From Arthrobacter sp. NEB 688 (lineage in GTDB: Bacteria > Actinomycetota > Actinomycetes > Actinomycetales > Dermatophilaceae), in assembly GCF_013201035.1 (NCBI RefSeq), contig NZ_CP053707.1, positions 372,001 through 436,000 of the forward strand: a stretch of 64,000 nt of DNA, written 5' to 3'. The notes below the pieces were generated by a model. The model saw only the letters and a program-made list of their open reading frames with translations. It did no database searches and was not told the DNA's origin. Positions 36,823 to 44,513 of this stretch are shown here, in pieces (position 1 is the stretch's first letter; each line of letters begins with the position of its first letter). The position numbers and the translations under genes were made by a program.

Positions 36823-38040
36823 ATGCGCCGGATCGTCCAGAGCCAGAAGCTCCAGCACGTGCGCTACGACGTGCGCGGCCCGATCCTCGTCGAGGCCCAG
36901 CGCCTCGAGGCCGAGGGCCACAAGATCCTCAAGCTGAACATCGGCAACACCGCGCCGTTCGGCTTCGAGGCACCCGAGGCCATCGTCGCCGACATGGTGC
37001 ACAACCTCCCCGAGAGCCAGGGCTACGCCGACTCCCGGGGCATCTACTCGGCACGCACCGCGGTCGCGCAGTACTACCAGTCGCGCGGGCTGCGCGACAC
37101 CGGCGTCGAGGACGTCTACATCGGCAACGGTGTCTCCGAGCTCATCACGATGGTCCTGCAGGCCTTCGTCGACGACGGCAACGAGGTCCTCGTGCCCGCC
37201 CCGGACTACCCGCTGTGGACCGGCGCGGTGTCCCTGTCCGGCGGCACCCCGGTGCACTACCGCTGCGACGAGTCGAACGGCTGGAACCCCGACCTCGAGG
37301 ACATCGAGGCCAAGATCACCCCGAACACGCACGCGATCGTCGTCATCAACCCGAACAACCCGACGGGGGCCGTGTACTCGGAGGAGACGGTCCGGGCGCT
37401 CGTCGACATCGCCCGGCGCCACGACCTCGTCGTCATGGCCGACGAGATCTACGAGAAGATCCTCTTCGACGACGCCGTGCACCACCACGCCGCGTCCTTC
37501 GCCGGCGAGGACGTCCTCTGCCTGACCTTCAGCGGTCTCTCCAAGGCCTACCGGGTCTGCGGCTACCGCGCCGGCTGGGTCATGGTCTCCGGCCCGAAGC
37601 ACCTCGCGTCCGACTTCCTCGAGGGGCTGACGCTGCTCGCGAACATGCGGATGTGCGCCAACGTGCCGGCGCAGCACGCCATCCAGACCGCGCTCGGCGG
37701 GTACCAGTCGGTCGAGGAGCTCATCGGGCCGGGCGGACGCTTCCGGGAGCAGTCGAAGCTCGCCTGGCGGCTGCTCAACGAGATCCCCGGGGTGTCGTGC
37801 GTCGAGCCGCAGGGCGCGCTCTACTGCTTCCCGCGGCTGGACCCCGAGGTCTACCCGATCGAGTCCGACGAGGCGTTCGTCATCGACCTGCTGCGCGCCA
37901 AGAAGATCCTCGTGACGCACGGCACCGGCTTCAACTGGTTCGAGCCCGACCACTTCCGGCTCGTGACCCTCCCCGACGAGGAAGTGCTCACCGAGGCGAT
38001 CGGCCGCATCGCCGAGCACCTCGCGGCGATGCGTGCCTGA
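36823..38040 (+). CDS. Pyridoxal-phosphate aminotransferase, AlaA-like
   Basis: A 405-residue class I aminotransferase. The PLP lysine is K241 in TFSGLSKAYRVCGYRAGW, the ring-contact aspartate is D207 in MADEIYE, and INPNNPTGAVYS and the N-terminal YDVRGPILVEAQRLEAEGHK segment match glutamate-pyruvate aminotransferases of the AlaA type. The probable reaction is pyruvate plus glutamate to alanine plus 2-oxoglutarate. Start ATG at 36823. It is followed within 5 bp by the first crcB gene. Confidence 0.92.
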   Translation: MRRIVQSQKLQHVRYDVRGPILVEAQRLEAEGHKILKLNIGNTAPFGFEAPEAIVADMVHNLPESQGYADSRGIYSARTAVAQYYQSRGLRDTGVEDVYIGNGVSELITMVLQAFVDDGNEVLVPAPDYPLWTGAVSLSGGTPVHYRCDESNGWNPDLEDIEAKITPNTHAIVVINPNNPTGAVYSEETVRALVDIARRHDLVVMADEIYEKILFDDAVHHHAASFAGEDVLCLTFSGLSKAYRVCGYRAGWVMVSGPKHLASDFLEGLTLLANMRMCANVPAQHAIQTALGGYQSVEELIGPGGRFREQSKLAWRLLNEIPGVSCVEPQGALYCFPRLDPEVYPIESDEAFVIDLLRAKKILVTHGTGFNWFEPDHFRLVTLPDEEVLTEAIGRIAEHLAAMRA

Positions 38041-38044
38041 CCGG

Positions 38045-38455
38045 ATGGCCTCTGCCGCAGCCCTTCCCGATGCAGCGATGCTCGGCGTCGTGGCGGCCGG
38101 CGGCGTCCTGGGGTCGCTCGGGCGCTGGGGGGTCGGCCTCGCGCTGCCGCACACGGTCGGCGCCTTCCCGTGGGCGACGTTCGTCGTCAACGTGACCGGT
38201 GCCTTCGCGATGGGGCTGCTCGTCGCGTTCCTCGTCGACCGGCCCGGGGTGCACCGGCTGGCCCGCCCGTTCGTGGGGGTCGGGGTGCTCGGCGGCTGGA
38301 CGACGTTCTCGGCGCTGGCCGTCGACGCGGTGCAGCTCGGGGCGACGCACCACGCGCAGCTCGCCCTGCTCTACGTCGTCGCGACGTTCCTCGTCGGCAC
38401 GCTCGCCGTCGGCGCCGGGATGCTCGGCGGCCGGCGCGTCTGGCCGGGCCCGTGA
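38045..38455 (+). CDS. crcB: Fluoride exporter CrcB/Fluc, subunit 1
   Basis: A 136-residue, four-helix channel protein. Markers are GGVLGSLGRWGVGLALP, WATFVVNVTGAFAMGLLVAF with the central asparagine, and GWTTFSALAVDAVQL with the phenylalanine box. CrcB dimers pass fluoride and protect against it. The stop overlaps the GTG of a second crcB (38452-38455), so the two products probably form a heterodimer. An earlier in-frame ATG (38033) is possible. No fluoride riboswitch is seen between the aminotransferase and this gene. Confidence 0.92.
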   Translation: MASAAALPDAAMLGVVAAGGVLGSLGRWGVGLALPHTVGAFPWATFVVNVTGAFAMGLLVAFLVDRPGVHRLARPFVGVGVLGGWTTFSALAVDAVQLGATHHAQLALLYVVATFLVGTLAVGAGMLGGRRVWPGP

Positions 38456-38811
38456 CCGCCGCCCACGCGCTGCTCGTCGCGCTCGGGGCCGCTGTCGGGG
38501 CGCCGCTGCGGCTCACCGTCGCGCACTACGCCCGCGAGCGCCTCGGCGCGGCACCCCCGGCCGGGACGCTGGCCGTCAACGTCGTCGGGTCGCTCGTGCT
38601 CGGGGTGCTCGTCGGCGACGCGGTGGGCGGGTCGACCCTGGCCCTGCTCGGCACCGGGTTCTGCGGTGCGCTGACGACCTTCTCGACGCTGGCCCTCGAG
38701 CTGTGGGAGGCGCTGGACGACCGGCGTCCCGTCGCCGCCGCGGCCAACCTCGGGCTCTCGCTCGTCCTCGGCCTCGGCGCCGCCGCGCTCGGCTACGCCC
38801 TCGCCGCCTGA
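38452..38811 (+). CDS. crcB: Fluoride exporter CrcB/Fluc, subunit 2
   Basis: A 119-residue, four-helix partner. It keeps the family segments GAAVGAPLRLTVAHYARE, PAGTLAVNVVGSLVLGVLVG with its asparagine, and GFCGALTTFSTLALEL with the TFS turn. GTG at 38452 overlaps the preceding stop. Paired, unequal CrcB genes are common in Gram-positive bacteria and form heteromeric channels. Confidence 0.92.
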   Translation: MTAAHALLVALGAAVGAPLRLTVAHYARERLGAAPPAGTLAVNVVGSLVLGVLVGDAVGGSTLALLGTGFCGALTTFSTLALELWEALDDRRPVAAAANLGLSLVLGLGAAALGYALAA

Positions 38812-38842
38812 CCCCTCCCAGCCCAGCCCCGGCACGGCCGGT

Positions 38843-38979
38843 GTACATCGATCGACACTTTCGACGATTGATGCACGCCGGCTCCCCGGCCGGTGTGCAC
38901 CGATCGACACATTCGACGATTGATGCACGCCAGCACCCCCGCCCCGTGCACCGATCGACACATTCGACGATTGAGGCAC
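38843..38979. repeat. Family C array: three copies of the 34-bp hairpin element
   Basis: Copies at 38843-38876, 38895-38928 and 38946-38979, starting 52 and 51 bp apart. The best copy has the halves GTGCACCGATCGACACA and TTCGACGATTGATGCAC. It matches the family B element at 28 of 34 positions, with differences mostly in the loop. The array lies between the convergent ends of crcB and the subtilase gene. Confidence 0.9.
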
Positions 38980-39011
38980 GGCGAGCCTGGGCCACGGTGG
39001 CGACGCACGAA

Positions 39012-39049
39012 CGCGCCGCCCGTCCCGCGAGAGCGGGGCGGGCGGCGCG
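39012..39049 (-). terminator. Subtilase terminator hairpin
   Basis: Seventeen-bp arms (39012-39028 and 39033-39049) with one mismatch around a GAGA loop, beginning CGCGCCGCCCG. It lies 20 bp beyond the stop codon of the leftward subtilase gene and next to the family C array. Confidence 0.75.
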
Positions 39050-39068
39050 TCCGGTGAGGCGGGGCCGG

Positions 39069-40841
39069 TCAGTGACCGTGCCCGTGGTGGCCCTTCGCCA
39101 CCACACCGGCGGCGTCGACGATGCCGGCGCCGTAGAACCCGTTGAACCCCTTCCCGCCGACGCAGGTGGCGGTGTAGAGGTCGGAGCGACCCACGTCGGT
39201 GTACGACTGCACGCCACCGGCCGGGCAGGCGTGGTCCTGCGCCGACCGCATGACGAGGGCGCGCACCGTGTCGGGCGCGAGGCCGAAGCCGCCGTGCCGC
39301 TGCGACTTCCCGTGCGCCGAGACCGCGAGCGCCGCGACACCCGCCGCGTGCGGCGAGGCCATCGAGGTGCCCTGGAGGTACTGGTAGTACCCGCACACCT
39401 GGCGGCCCCTGACGACGCGGCAGTCCTTCATCGTGCCCACGGCCTCGCCGGCCGGGGTGATGTCGCCGTTCTCGTCGACCTGGCCCTCGGCCTGCATGAC
39501 GTTGAGCGGAGCGGTCGAGAGGATGAGGTTGCCGTTGGTCCGGTAGGTGTCGGTGCCGAGGCCGTCACGGAACCATCCGCCCGGCGCCGAGACCTCGATC
39601 TCGCCCGAGCGCAGGTCGGTGGCCCAGTTGGAGTAGTCGGCCTTGCGCTGCGACGGGCCGACCGACGAGACGCCGAGGACGTGCGGGCCCTCGACGGGCA
39701 GGTCGAGGCAGGTCGCGTTGTCGATGGTCCGCGGGTGCTCCGTGCCGCCGGGGTAGTCGGGGCTCGAGGTGTCGGTGCGCGGGTTCGAGATGTCCTCGTT
39801 GTTGTTGCCGAGGGCCGCGACGAGCGTGACGCCCTTGCGGTGCGCGTAGTTCAGCGCCCGCGTCATCGAGCGGATGATGAGGTCCTGCTCGGCCGCCTCC
39901 TCCGGGCTGTCCTCCGGGGCGCCGCCGACGCAGTTGTAGGCCCACGGGTCGACGTAGAACGACATGTTGACGACGTCGAGGCCGGCGTCGCCCGCGTAGG
40001 TGAGCGCCTTGACGGTGGGAGTCAGGAAGAAGTAGCCGCTGTCCTGGCCGGCGCGCACGTTGACGAGGTCGACGTTCGGGGCGACGCCCGAGACGCCGAG
40101 GCCGTTCATCGCGGCGCCGATGGTGCCGGCGACGTGGGTGCCGTGGCCGTCGTCGTCGTGGTCGGCCGGGTCGACGCAGCCGGCGTACTCGCACGGGCCG
40201 TCGATGTCGGGCATGTCGGTCGTGAAGTTGCGCGAGAGGCGGCGGTCGAAGTTCGCGGCGAGGTCGGGGTGCGAGCCGTCGACACCGGTGTCCATCACGC
40301 CGACTCGGACGCGCTTGTCGCCCAGCTCGGTGCGGTGCGCCTGCGGGGCGTTGATGAGGTCCATGCCCCAGAGCAGGGAGTCGAGGGGGTCGGCCTTGGC
40401 GCCCTTCGGCGGCTTCGGCGGCTTGTGCTCGCCCCGGCCGTGGCGGGCGGCGGAGCTGCGCGCGGTGGTGTCCTGCTGCTCACGCGTCACGCGGTCCTTG
40501 GCCTGGCCCGCGTCCGGCGTGCGCCCGATGACCCCGTCCTTCGCGGCGGCCGAGACCCCGGGCATCGACCGGGCGGCGGCGGCGAACCCACCGCGGGTCG
40601 AGGTGACCGAGACCAGGCCGATGTCGGTGTTGACCGCGGTCACCGTGGCGCCGGCCTTCTCGAGGCGCTGGGCCAGCGCCCGCGCGTCGGTGCCCTCGTC
40701 GGCGAGCACGGCGTAGGCCGTGCGGGCCGTCGAGGCCGTGGCCGCGGTCGGCTGCGCGGATGCCGTCGCCGTCACCGCCCCCAGGGTCGCCGTGGCCAGC
40801 GCCACGACTCCCGTCATCGCAACCATGCGAGATCGTCGCAT
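39069..40841 (-). CDS. Secreted S8 subtilisin-like serine protease
   Basis: A 590-residue exported protease. After a signal peptide (GVVALATATLGAVTATASA), an inhibitor-like propeptide spans about 35-110. The catalytic domain holds the triad D184 (VGVMDTGVDGSHPD), H233 (DDGHGTHVAGT) and S493 (LQGTSMASPHAAGVAAL), with oxyanion Asn in AALGNNNED. Extra cysteines suggest disulfides. The C-terminus is His/Gly-rich (GHHGHGH), possibly metal-binding. It degrades extracellular protein. Transcribed alone, it is followed by the terminator hairpin at 39012-39049. Confidence 0.95.
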   Translation of the reverse strand: MRRSRMVAMTGVVALATATLGAVTATASAQPTAATASTARTAYAVLADEGTDARALAQRLEKAGATVTAVNTDIGLVSVTSTRGGFAAAARSMPGVSAAAKDGVIGRTPDAGQAKDRVTREQQDTTARSSAARHGRGEHKPPKPPKGAKADPLDSLLWGMDLINAPQAHRTELGDKRVRVGVMDTGVDGSHPDLAANFDRRLSRNFTTDMPDIDGPCEYAGCVDPADHDDDGHGTHVAGTIGAAMNGLGVSGVAPNVDLVNVRAGQDSGYFFLTPTVKALTYAGDAGLDVVNMSFYVDPWAYNCVGGAPEDSPEEAAEQDLIIRSMTRALNYAHRKGVTLVAALGNNNEDISNPRTDTSSPDYPGGTEHPRTIDNATCLDLPVEGPHVLGVSSVGPSQRKADYSNWATDLRSGEIEVSAPGGWFRDGLGTDTYRTNGNLILSTAPLNVMQAEGQVDENGDITPAGEAVGTMKDCRVVRGRQVCGYYQYLQGTSMASPHAAGVAALAVSAHGKSQRHGGFGLAPDTVRALVMRSAQDHACPAGGVQSYTDVGRSDLYTATCVGGKGFNGFYGAGIVDAAGVVAKGHHGHGH

Positions 40842-40940
40842 CGTGTGTCTCCTGCCGTCGGGATGGACGCGGCGGTGCGTCCGCGCGCCACCGTAGGGGC
40901 AGGGGGCACGGGTGGGGAACCCCCGAGGTCGAGGGATCGC

Positions 40941-41597
40941 TCAGCGGTCGCCCGCGGCCACCTCGACCTCGAGCCCGTACGACCAGCCCTCGGCCAGCGG
41001 CAGGGTGTCGCCGCTCCAGAACCGGCCCGGGTCGTACCAGTTGGTCGGCACGTCCGGCCGCAGGACGCCCATGTCCTCGAGGGTCGCCGCGACGACCTCG
41101 GCGCAGTACGCGTCCTCGGGGCGCAGGCCCTTGACGTCGCGCGCCCGTCGGGTCAGGTGCGCGTCACGGCCCTTCAGCCACCGCCAGCCGAGCCGCACGG
41201 TCGAGGGGAACGAGACGCCGTCGAGCCGGGCCACCGTCCGCAGCGCGGCGTCCTCCTCCGCCCGCCCGGCGCGGGGCTCGAGCTGGCGCAGCCACGCCCG
41301 CTGGCCGTACCGGACCTGCCAGGTCGTCACGGCCTCGGCGAGGTCGTGCAGCTGGACGCCGCGGTGGTGGTCGCCGGTCCAGTGGTCGCGCATCGAGCGG
41401 CCGAGCTCGGCGTGCCAGAGCAGCGGGGGGAGGTCGTCGAGGACGAGGGCCATCCCCACGAGGTTGACCGGCGCGTTGCTCGCGGCCTGGATGACGCGGT
41501 CGGCCACCGTGCCGCCGCGGAAGATCCACAGGTCCCCCGTGCGGGACGCCGCGACGGCCTCGTCGACGGGGACGGGGCGGGTTCCGGTGTGCGCCAT
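40941..41597 (-). CDS. Permuted papain-like (YiiX/YebB-type) protein
   Basis: A 218-residue cytoplasmic protein. The N-terminal GDLWIFRGG, ADRVIQAASNAPVNLVGMALVLDD resembles the opening of permuted NlpC/P60-like enzymes. The cysteine position is seen late, in EDAYCAEVVAATLEDMG. The usual HVGI histidine appears replaced by NLVGM, so the protein may be inactive or use another residue. In the rest it has unusual basic/aromatic segments (TTWQVRYGQRAWLRQLEP). The family assignment is tentative. Confidence 0.5.
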   Translation of the reverse strand: MAHTGTRPVPVDEAVAASRTGDLWIFRGGTVADRVIQAASNAPVNLVGMALVLDDLPPLLWHAELGRSMRDHWTGDHHRGVQLHDLAEAVTTWQVRYGQRAWLRQLEPRAGRAEEDAALRTVARLDGVSFPSTVRLGWRWLKGRDAHLTRRARDVKGLRPEDAYCAEVVAATLEDMGVLRPDVPTNWYDPGRFWSGDTLPLAEGWSYGLEVEVAAGDR

Positions 41598-41625
41598 GGC
41601 GCCCAGTCTGCCGGGCCGCGCTCGC

Positions 41626-41631
41626 TAGGGT
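41626..41631 (+). promoter_or_regulatory. -10 element of a probable leaderless gene
   Basis: TAGGGT ends six bases before the GTG at 41638. The same spacing is seen at vdh. No clear -35 hexamer is visible. Confidence 0.35.
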
Positions 41632-41637
41632 GGCGCC

Positions 41638-41859
41638 GTGGACCGCAACCGCGTGTGGAAGCTGCTGGGGGTCGCCGGAGCGGCCGGTGTCGTCGCGACC
41701 GGGGTGCTCGTCGCCCGGGACGAGCGGACCCGCCGCGCCTACGCGCCGGACGAGGTGCGCGACCGGCTGCGCACCCGCCTCGACGAGGCCGTGGCACCGG
41801 ATGCAGTCGCCCCGGACGGGTCGGACGCCCCGGACGACGGCGGGCGCACCGGTCGCTGA
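41638..41859 (+). CDS. Small single-span membrane protein of unknown function
   Basis: A 73-residue protein, start GTG at 41638. One N-terminal helix (LLGVAGAAGVVATGVLVA) is followed by a charged tail rich in Arg, Asp and Ala, including DEVRDRLRTRLDEAV. The gene has no obvious ribosome-binding site but has TAGGGT six bases before the start. The product could be an anchor or a small regulatory protein. Function unknown. It is convergent with the VOC gene. Confidence 0.55.
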   Translation: MDRNRVWKLLGVAGAAGVVATGVLVARDERTRRAYAPDEVRDRLRTRLDEAVAPDAVAPDGSDAPDDGGRTGR

Positions 41860-41868
41860 CCGCCGGGC

Positions 41869-42285
41869 TCAGGCGTCGTCGGCCCGCGGGATGAGCGGGC
41901 GCTGCGCCCGGGCCCGGATCTCCTGCACCGTCCAGGCGTTGCCGTCCGGGTCGCGGAACCCGAAGAGCGTCCCGCCGTCGCGCGCGTCGAGGACGACGAC
42001 GTCGTCGCACTCGACCCCGCGCCCGACGAGCTCGGCGTGGGCCGCCCGCGCGTCCGCGACGACGAGCTGCAGACCGTGCTGCGTGCCCGGCGGCATCGAC
42101 TGCAGGTTCGGCATGGTCCCCATGACGACCGAGCAGCCCGACCCGCGCGGGGTCAGCTGGGCGATCCGGCCGAAGCCGGCGTCGGTGTCGTGGTCGAGGT
42201 GGAAGCCGACGCGGTCGCGGTAGAAGGCGACCGACGCGTCGAGGTCCGACACGGGGACGACGACGACCTCGAGGGTCCAGTCCAT
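41869..42285 (-). CDS. VOC-family protein of the ArsR/SRPBCC operon
   Basis: A 138-residue protein with the glyoxalase-type fold: LEVVVVPVSDLDASVAFYRD, GLQLVVADARAAHAELVGRG and FGFRDPDGNAWTVQEI. Metal ligands are uncertain because the first module begins with EVVVVP rather than a conserved His. It may be a small-molecule-binding or resistance protein. It lies 17 bp behind the SRPBCC gene and is the last gene of the ArsR-led operon. Confidence 0.8.
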   Translation of the reverse strand: MDWTLEVVVVPVSDLDASVAFYRDRVGFHLDHDTDAGFGRIAQLTPRGSGCSVVMGTMPNLQSMPPGTQHGLQLVVADARAAHAELVGRGVECDDVVVLDARDGGTLFGFRDPDGNAWTVQEIRARAQRPLIPRADDA

Positions 42286-42302
42286 CGCGCGCTCCTCGTC
42301 GC

Positions 42303-42779
42303 TCAGGCCCGCGCCAGCAGGGCGTCGAGCTTGATGTAGCCGTCGGTCATCCCCGACTCCATGCCGGAGGCGACCATCGCGTCGCGCCCCTCGACGCTCG
42401 AGCCGATGCTGCGGCCGTGCAACCGCGAGCGCCCGCCGCCGAGGTCCTCGAACCGGAGGTGCTCCAGCGCGACCTCGTCGGGCATCCCCTCGAACTCGAA
42501 GGTCTGGACGACGAGCTCGTCGGGGCGCACCGTGTGGAAGCTGCCGCGGAAGCCGTACTCGCCGCCGCCCGGTGAGCGGTGGACGTAGCGGTAGCCACCG
42601 CCGTCGCGGAAGTCCCAGTGCGGGACGTCCATCGCGTAGCCGTGCGGCCCGAGCCACTGCCGGACCAGCTCCGGGTCGGCGTGAGCCGCGAAGAGCGCGG
42701 AGACGGGGGCGTCGAACGTGCGGGTGAAGTCGATCCACGGCACGCCGGCCGGGATGTCGAGGTCGAGGCTGTGGGCCAT
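42303..42779 (-). CDS. SRPBCC/AHSA1-type domain protein
   Basis: A 158-residue START-like protein. WIDFTRTFDAPVSALFAAHA, DPELVRQWLGPHGYAMD and YIKLDALLA match activator-of-Hsp90/CalC-like proteins common in ArsR operons. It has a large ligand-binding pocket, and the ligand is unknown. The start is ATG at 42779, 5 bp after the arsR stop. Confidence 0.88.
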   Translation of the reverse strand: MAHSLDLDIPAGVPWIDFTRTFDAPVSALFAAHADPELVRQWLGPHGYAMDVPHWDFRDGGGYRYVHRSPGGGEYGFRGSFHTVRPDELVVQTFEFEGMPDEVALEHLRFEDLGGGRSRLHGRSIGSSVEGRDAMVASGMESGMTDGYIKLDALLARA

Positions 42780-42784
42780 GCTGC

Positions 42785-43123
42785 TCACTCCTTCGTGAGG
42801 TCCTGCCACTGCTCCCCGAGCAGGGCGTCGAGGCGGCGGTAGCTGCGCTCGTGGGCGAGCCGGTAGCCGTCGAGCCACGCCGTGAGGCGCTCGAGGGCGG
42901 CCGGTTCGAGGTGGACCGGGCGCCGCTGGGCGTCCCGGCCCTTGGTGACCAGGCCGGCGTGCTCGAGGACCTGGATGTGCTTGGAGACCGCCTGCACGCT
43001 GATCCCGAAGGGCTCGGCGAGCTCGCCGACCGTGGCCGGCCCGCGGCTGAGCCGGGCGACGACCGCCCGCCGCACGGGGTCGGCGAGGGCCGCGAAGCCC
43101 CGGTCCACCAGCTCGTCGTCCAT
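42785..43123 (-). CDS. ArsR-family winged-helix repressor
   Basis: A 112-residue regulator. FAALADPVRRAVVARLSRG, GPATVGELAEPFGISVQAVSKHIQVLEHAGLV and the wing RRPVHLEPAALE match the SdpR-like ArsR type that pairs with SRPBCC genes. The metal-site cysteines of ArsR itself are absent, so a non-metal signal is likely. The upstream CAAC/GTTG repeats (43134-43167) are a likely operator for autoregulation of the arsR-SRPBCC-VOC operon. Confidence 0.9.
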   Translation of the reverse strand: MDDELVDRGFAALADPVRRAVVARLSRGPATVGELAEPFGISVQAVSKHIQVLEHAGLVTKGRDAQRRPVHLEPAALERLTAWLDGYRLAHERSYRRLDALLGEQWQDLTKE

Positions 43124-43133
43124 GAGACCTACT

Positions 43134-43167
43134 CAACCAGAGTGTTGATCAACCGTCAAGTTGATCA
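43134..43167. promoter_or_regulatory. Putative ArsR operator cluster
   Basis: Just upstream of the arsR start are CAAC-N6-GTTG (43134-43147), the perfect palindrome GTTGATCAAC (43144-43153) and a related TCAAGTTGATCA (43156-43167). Repeated GTTGATCA half-sites 11-44 bp before the start codon suggest a repressor site. Confidence 0.5.
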
Positions 43168-43180
43168 CGGCTCGGACCCT

Positions 43181-43238
43181 CCCGCGAACTTGTGTGAAGA
43201 GGGGCGGCATACCGACGTTCTTCACACACGTTCGCGGG
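43181..43238. repeat. Family A palindrome, copy 2
   Basis: Twenty-nt arms (43181-43200 and 43219-43238) with one mismatch contain CGCGAAC[T/G]TGTGTGAAGA. The 18-nt interior differs from the other copies, but its right part is like copy 1. It lies 12 bp past the stop of the leftward LacI gene. Confidence 0.85.
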
Positions 43239-43249
43239 TGCAGCAGGGG

Positions 43250-44257
43250 TCAGCGGCGGCGGCCGGAGCCACGGACGACGAGACGCGTCGGCAGGACGAT
43301 GGTCCGCGGCGGCGACTCGTCCCCCAGCAGCCGCGCGAAGAGCACCTGGGCCGCCTTCTCCCCCATCGCCGTGGGGTCCTGGTGCACCGCGGTGACCGGG
43401 GGGTCGACGAGCTCGGCCAGCTCGAAGTCGTCGTAGGCGACGAGCGAGAGGTCGAGCCCGAGGTCGCGCAGCGCGACGAGGGTCAGCACGGTGACGCGGT
43501 TGTTGCCGGTGATGACCGCGGTCACCGGCTCCGGGTCGCTCGCCCACTCCCCCAGCGCCGTTCGCACCGACTCCGCCGAGTGCGGACCCATCGCGACCGG
43601 GGGCGTGGTCGGCAGCCCGAGCGAGCCGTGGGTCGCGAGGAAGGACTCGCGACGCTGGCGGGCGGTCCAGAACTCCGGGTCGTCGCCGAGGAAGCCGATG
43701 CGCCGGTGGCCGTGCGCGACGAGGTGCTCGACGGCGCTGCGCATCCCGCCGACGTTGTCGCTGAGGACGGTGTCGCAGCTCGCGCCGCGGACCGGGCGGT
43801 CGAGGTGGACGATCGGCGCGCCGGCCCCCTCGGCCTCGGGGTCGGCCACCGGTGTCTCGCCGGCGGGCACGACGACGATGCCGTCGACGCGGCGGGCCAG
43901 CAGCGCCCGGATGACCGCCCGCTCGCGGTTCGGGGAGTTCTCGGCCGAGGCGGTGATCAGGTGGTACTGGTGCATCCGGGCCTCGCGCTCGACCCCGGCG
44001 GCGATCTGCGAGTAGAAGGGGTTCGCGAGCTCCTCGACCGCGAGACCGATCGTGAAGGTGCGCCCCTCGCGGACGGTCGTCAGCCCGCCCGCGCGACGGA
44101 ACCCGGTGCGGCGGATGACCTCCCGCACGCGCTCGGCGGTGTCCGGGCGCACGCCGGACTGGTGGTTGACGACCCGCGAGACCGTCTTGACCGACACGTG
44201 CGCCTCGGCGGCCACCTCGGCCATCGTGGGGCGCCCCGGTGTCCGGTTGGCCGACAT
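43250..44257 (-). CDS. LacI-family transcriptional regulator
   Basis: A 335-residue regulator with a LacI DNA-binding helix-turn-helix (TMAEVAAEAHVSVKTVSRVV, 11-30) and a hinge, then a periplasmic-binding-protein-like effector domain (GLAVEELANPFYSQIAAGVE, HGHRRIGFLGDD, VAYDDFELAELVDPPVTAV). It probably senses a sugar and controls the divergent GH92 mannosidase 256 bp away. A 10-bp inverted repeat in between (44336-44364) is a candidate target. ATG at 44257, possible internal start at residue 12. Confidence 0.92.
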   Translation of the reverse strand: MSANRTPGRPTMAEVAAEAHVSVKTVSRVVNHQSGVRPDTAERVREVIRRTGFRRAGGLTTVREGRTFTIGLAVEELANPFYSQIAAGVEREARMHQYHLITASAENSPNRERAVIRALLARRVDGIVVVPAGETPVADPEAEGAGAPIVHLDRPVRGASCDTVLSDNVGGMRSAVEHLVAHGHRRIGFLGDDPEFWTARQRRESFLATHGSLGLPTTPPVAMGPHSAESVRTALGEWASDPEPVTAVITGNNRVTVLTLVALRDLGLDLSLVAYDDFELAELVDPPVTAVHQDPTAMGEKAAQVLFARLLGDESPPRTIVLPTRLVVRGSGRRR

Positions 44258-44335
44258 CGCTGTCACCGCGTCATGACACCACACCCCGCCACGACCGGCG
44301 CGGCGAGCGGACGGGCCGCCCCACGCGCGCGTCCG

Positions 44336-44364
44336 TTGTCCGGTCCGATGTCCTGACCGGACAA
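44336..44364. promoter_or_regulatory. Inverted repeat between lacI-type gene and GH92 gene
   Basis: TTGTCCGGTC (44336-44345) and GACCGGACAA (44355-44364) are perfectly inverted with a 9-bp spacer in the divergent intergenic region 44258-44513. This is a plausible LacI-type operator. A second small dyad TGTCA/TGACA lies at about 44271-44286. Confidence 0.5.
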
Positions 44365-44513
44365 GCCCGCGGCCCGGGTTGCCGCCACCCCGGCGGCCAC
44401 GGAGGCTCGCCGCACCGGTGGGCAGCGACGCCCCCTCGACGGCCTCACCTGCCGCGTCGTCGCCGCCCGGGACAGCCGGCACGACGCCCGCCACGGGCGA
44501 GCACGGAGGACCC

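Noticed and set aside
38041-38460. Fluoride riboswitch before crcB
   Set aside because: Only 4 bp separate the aminotransferase stop and the crcB start, and no pseudoknot-like sequence lies there.
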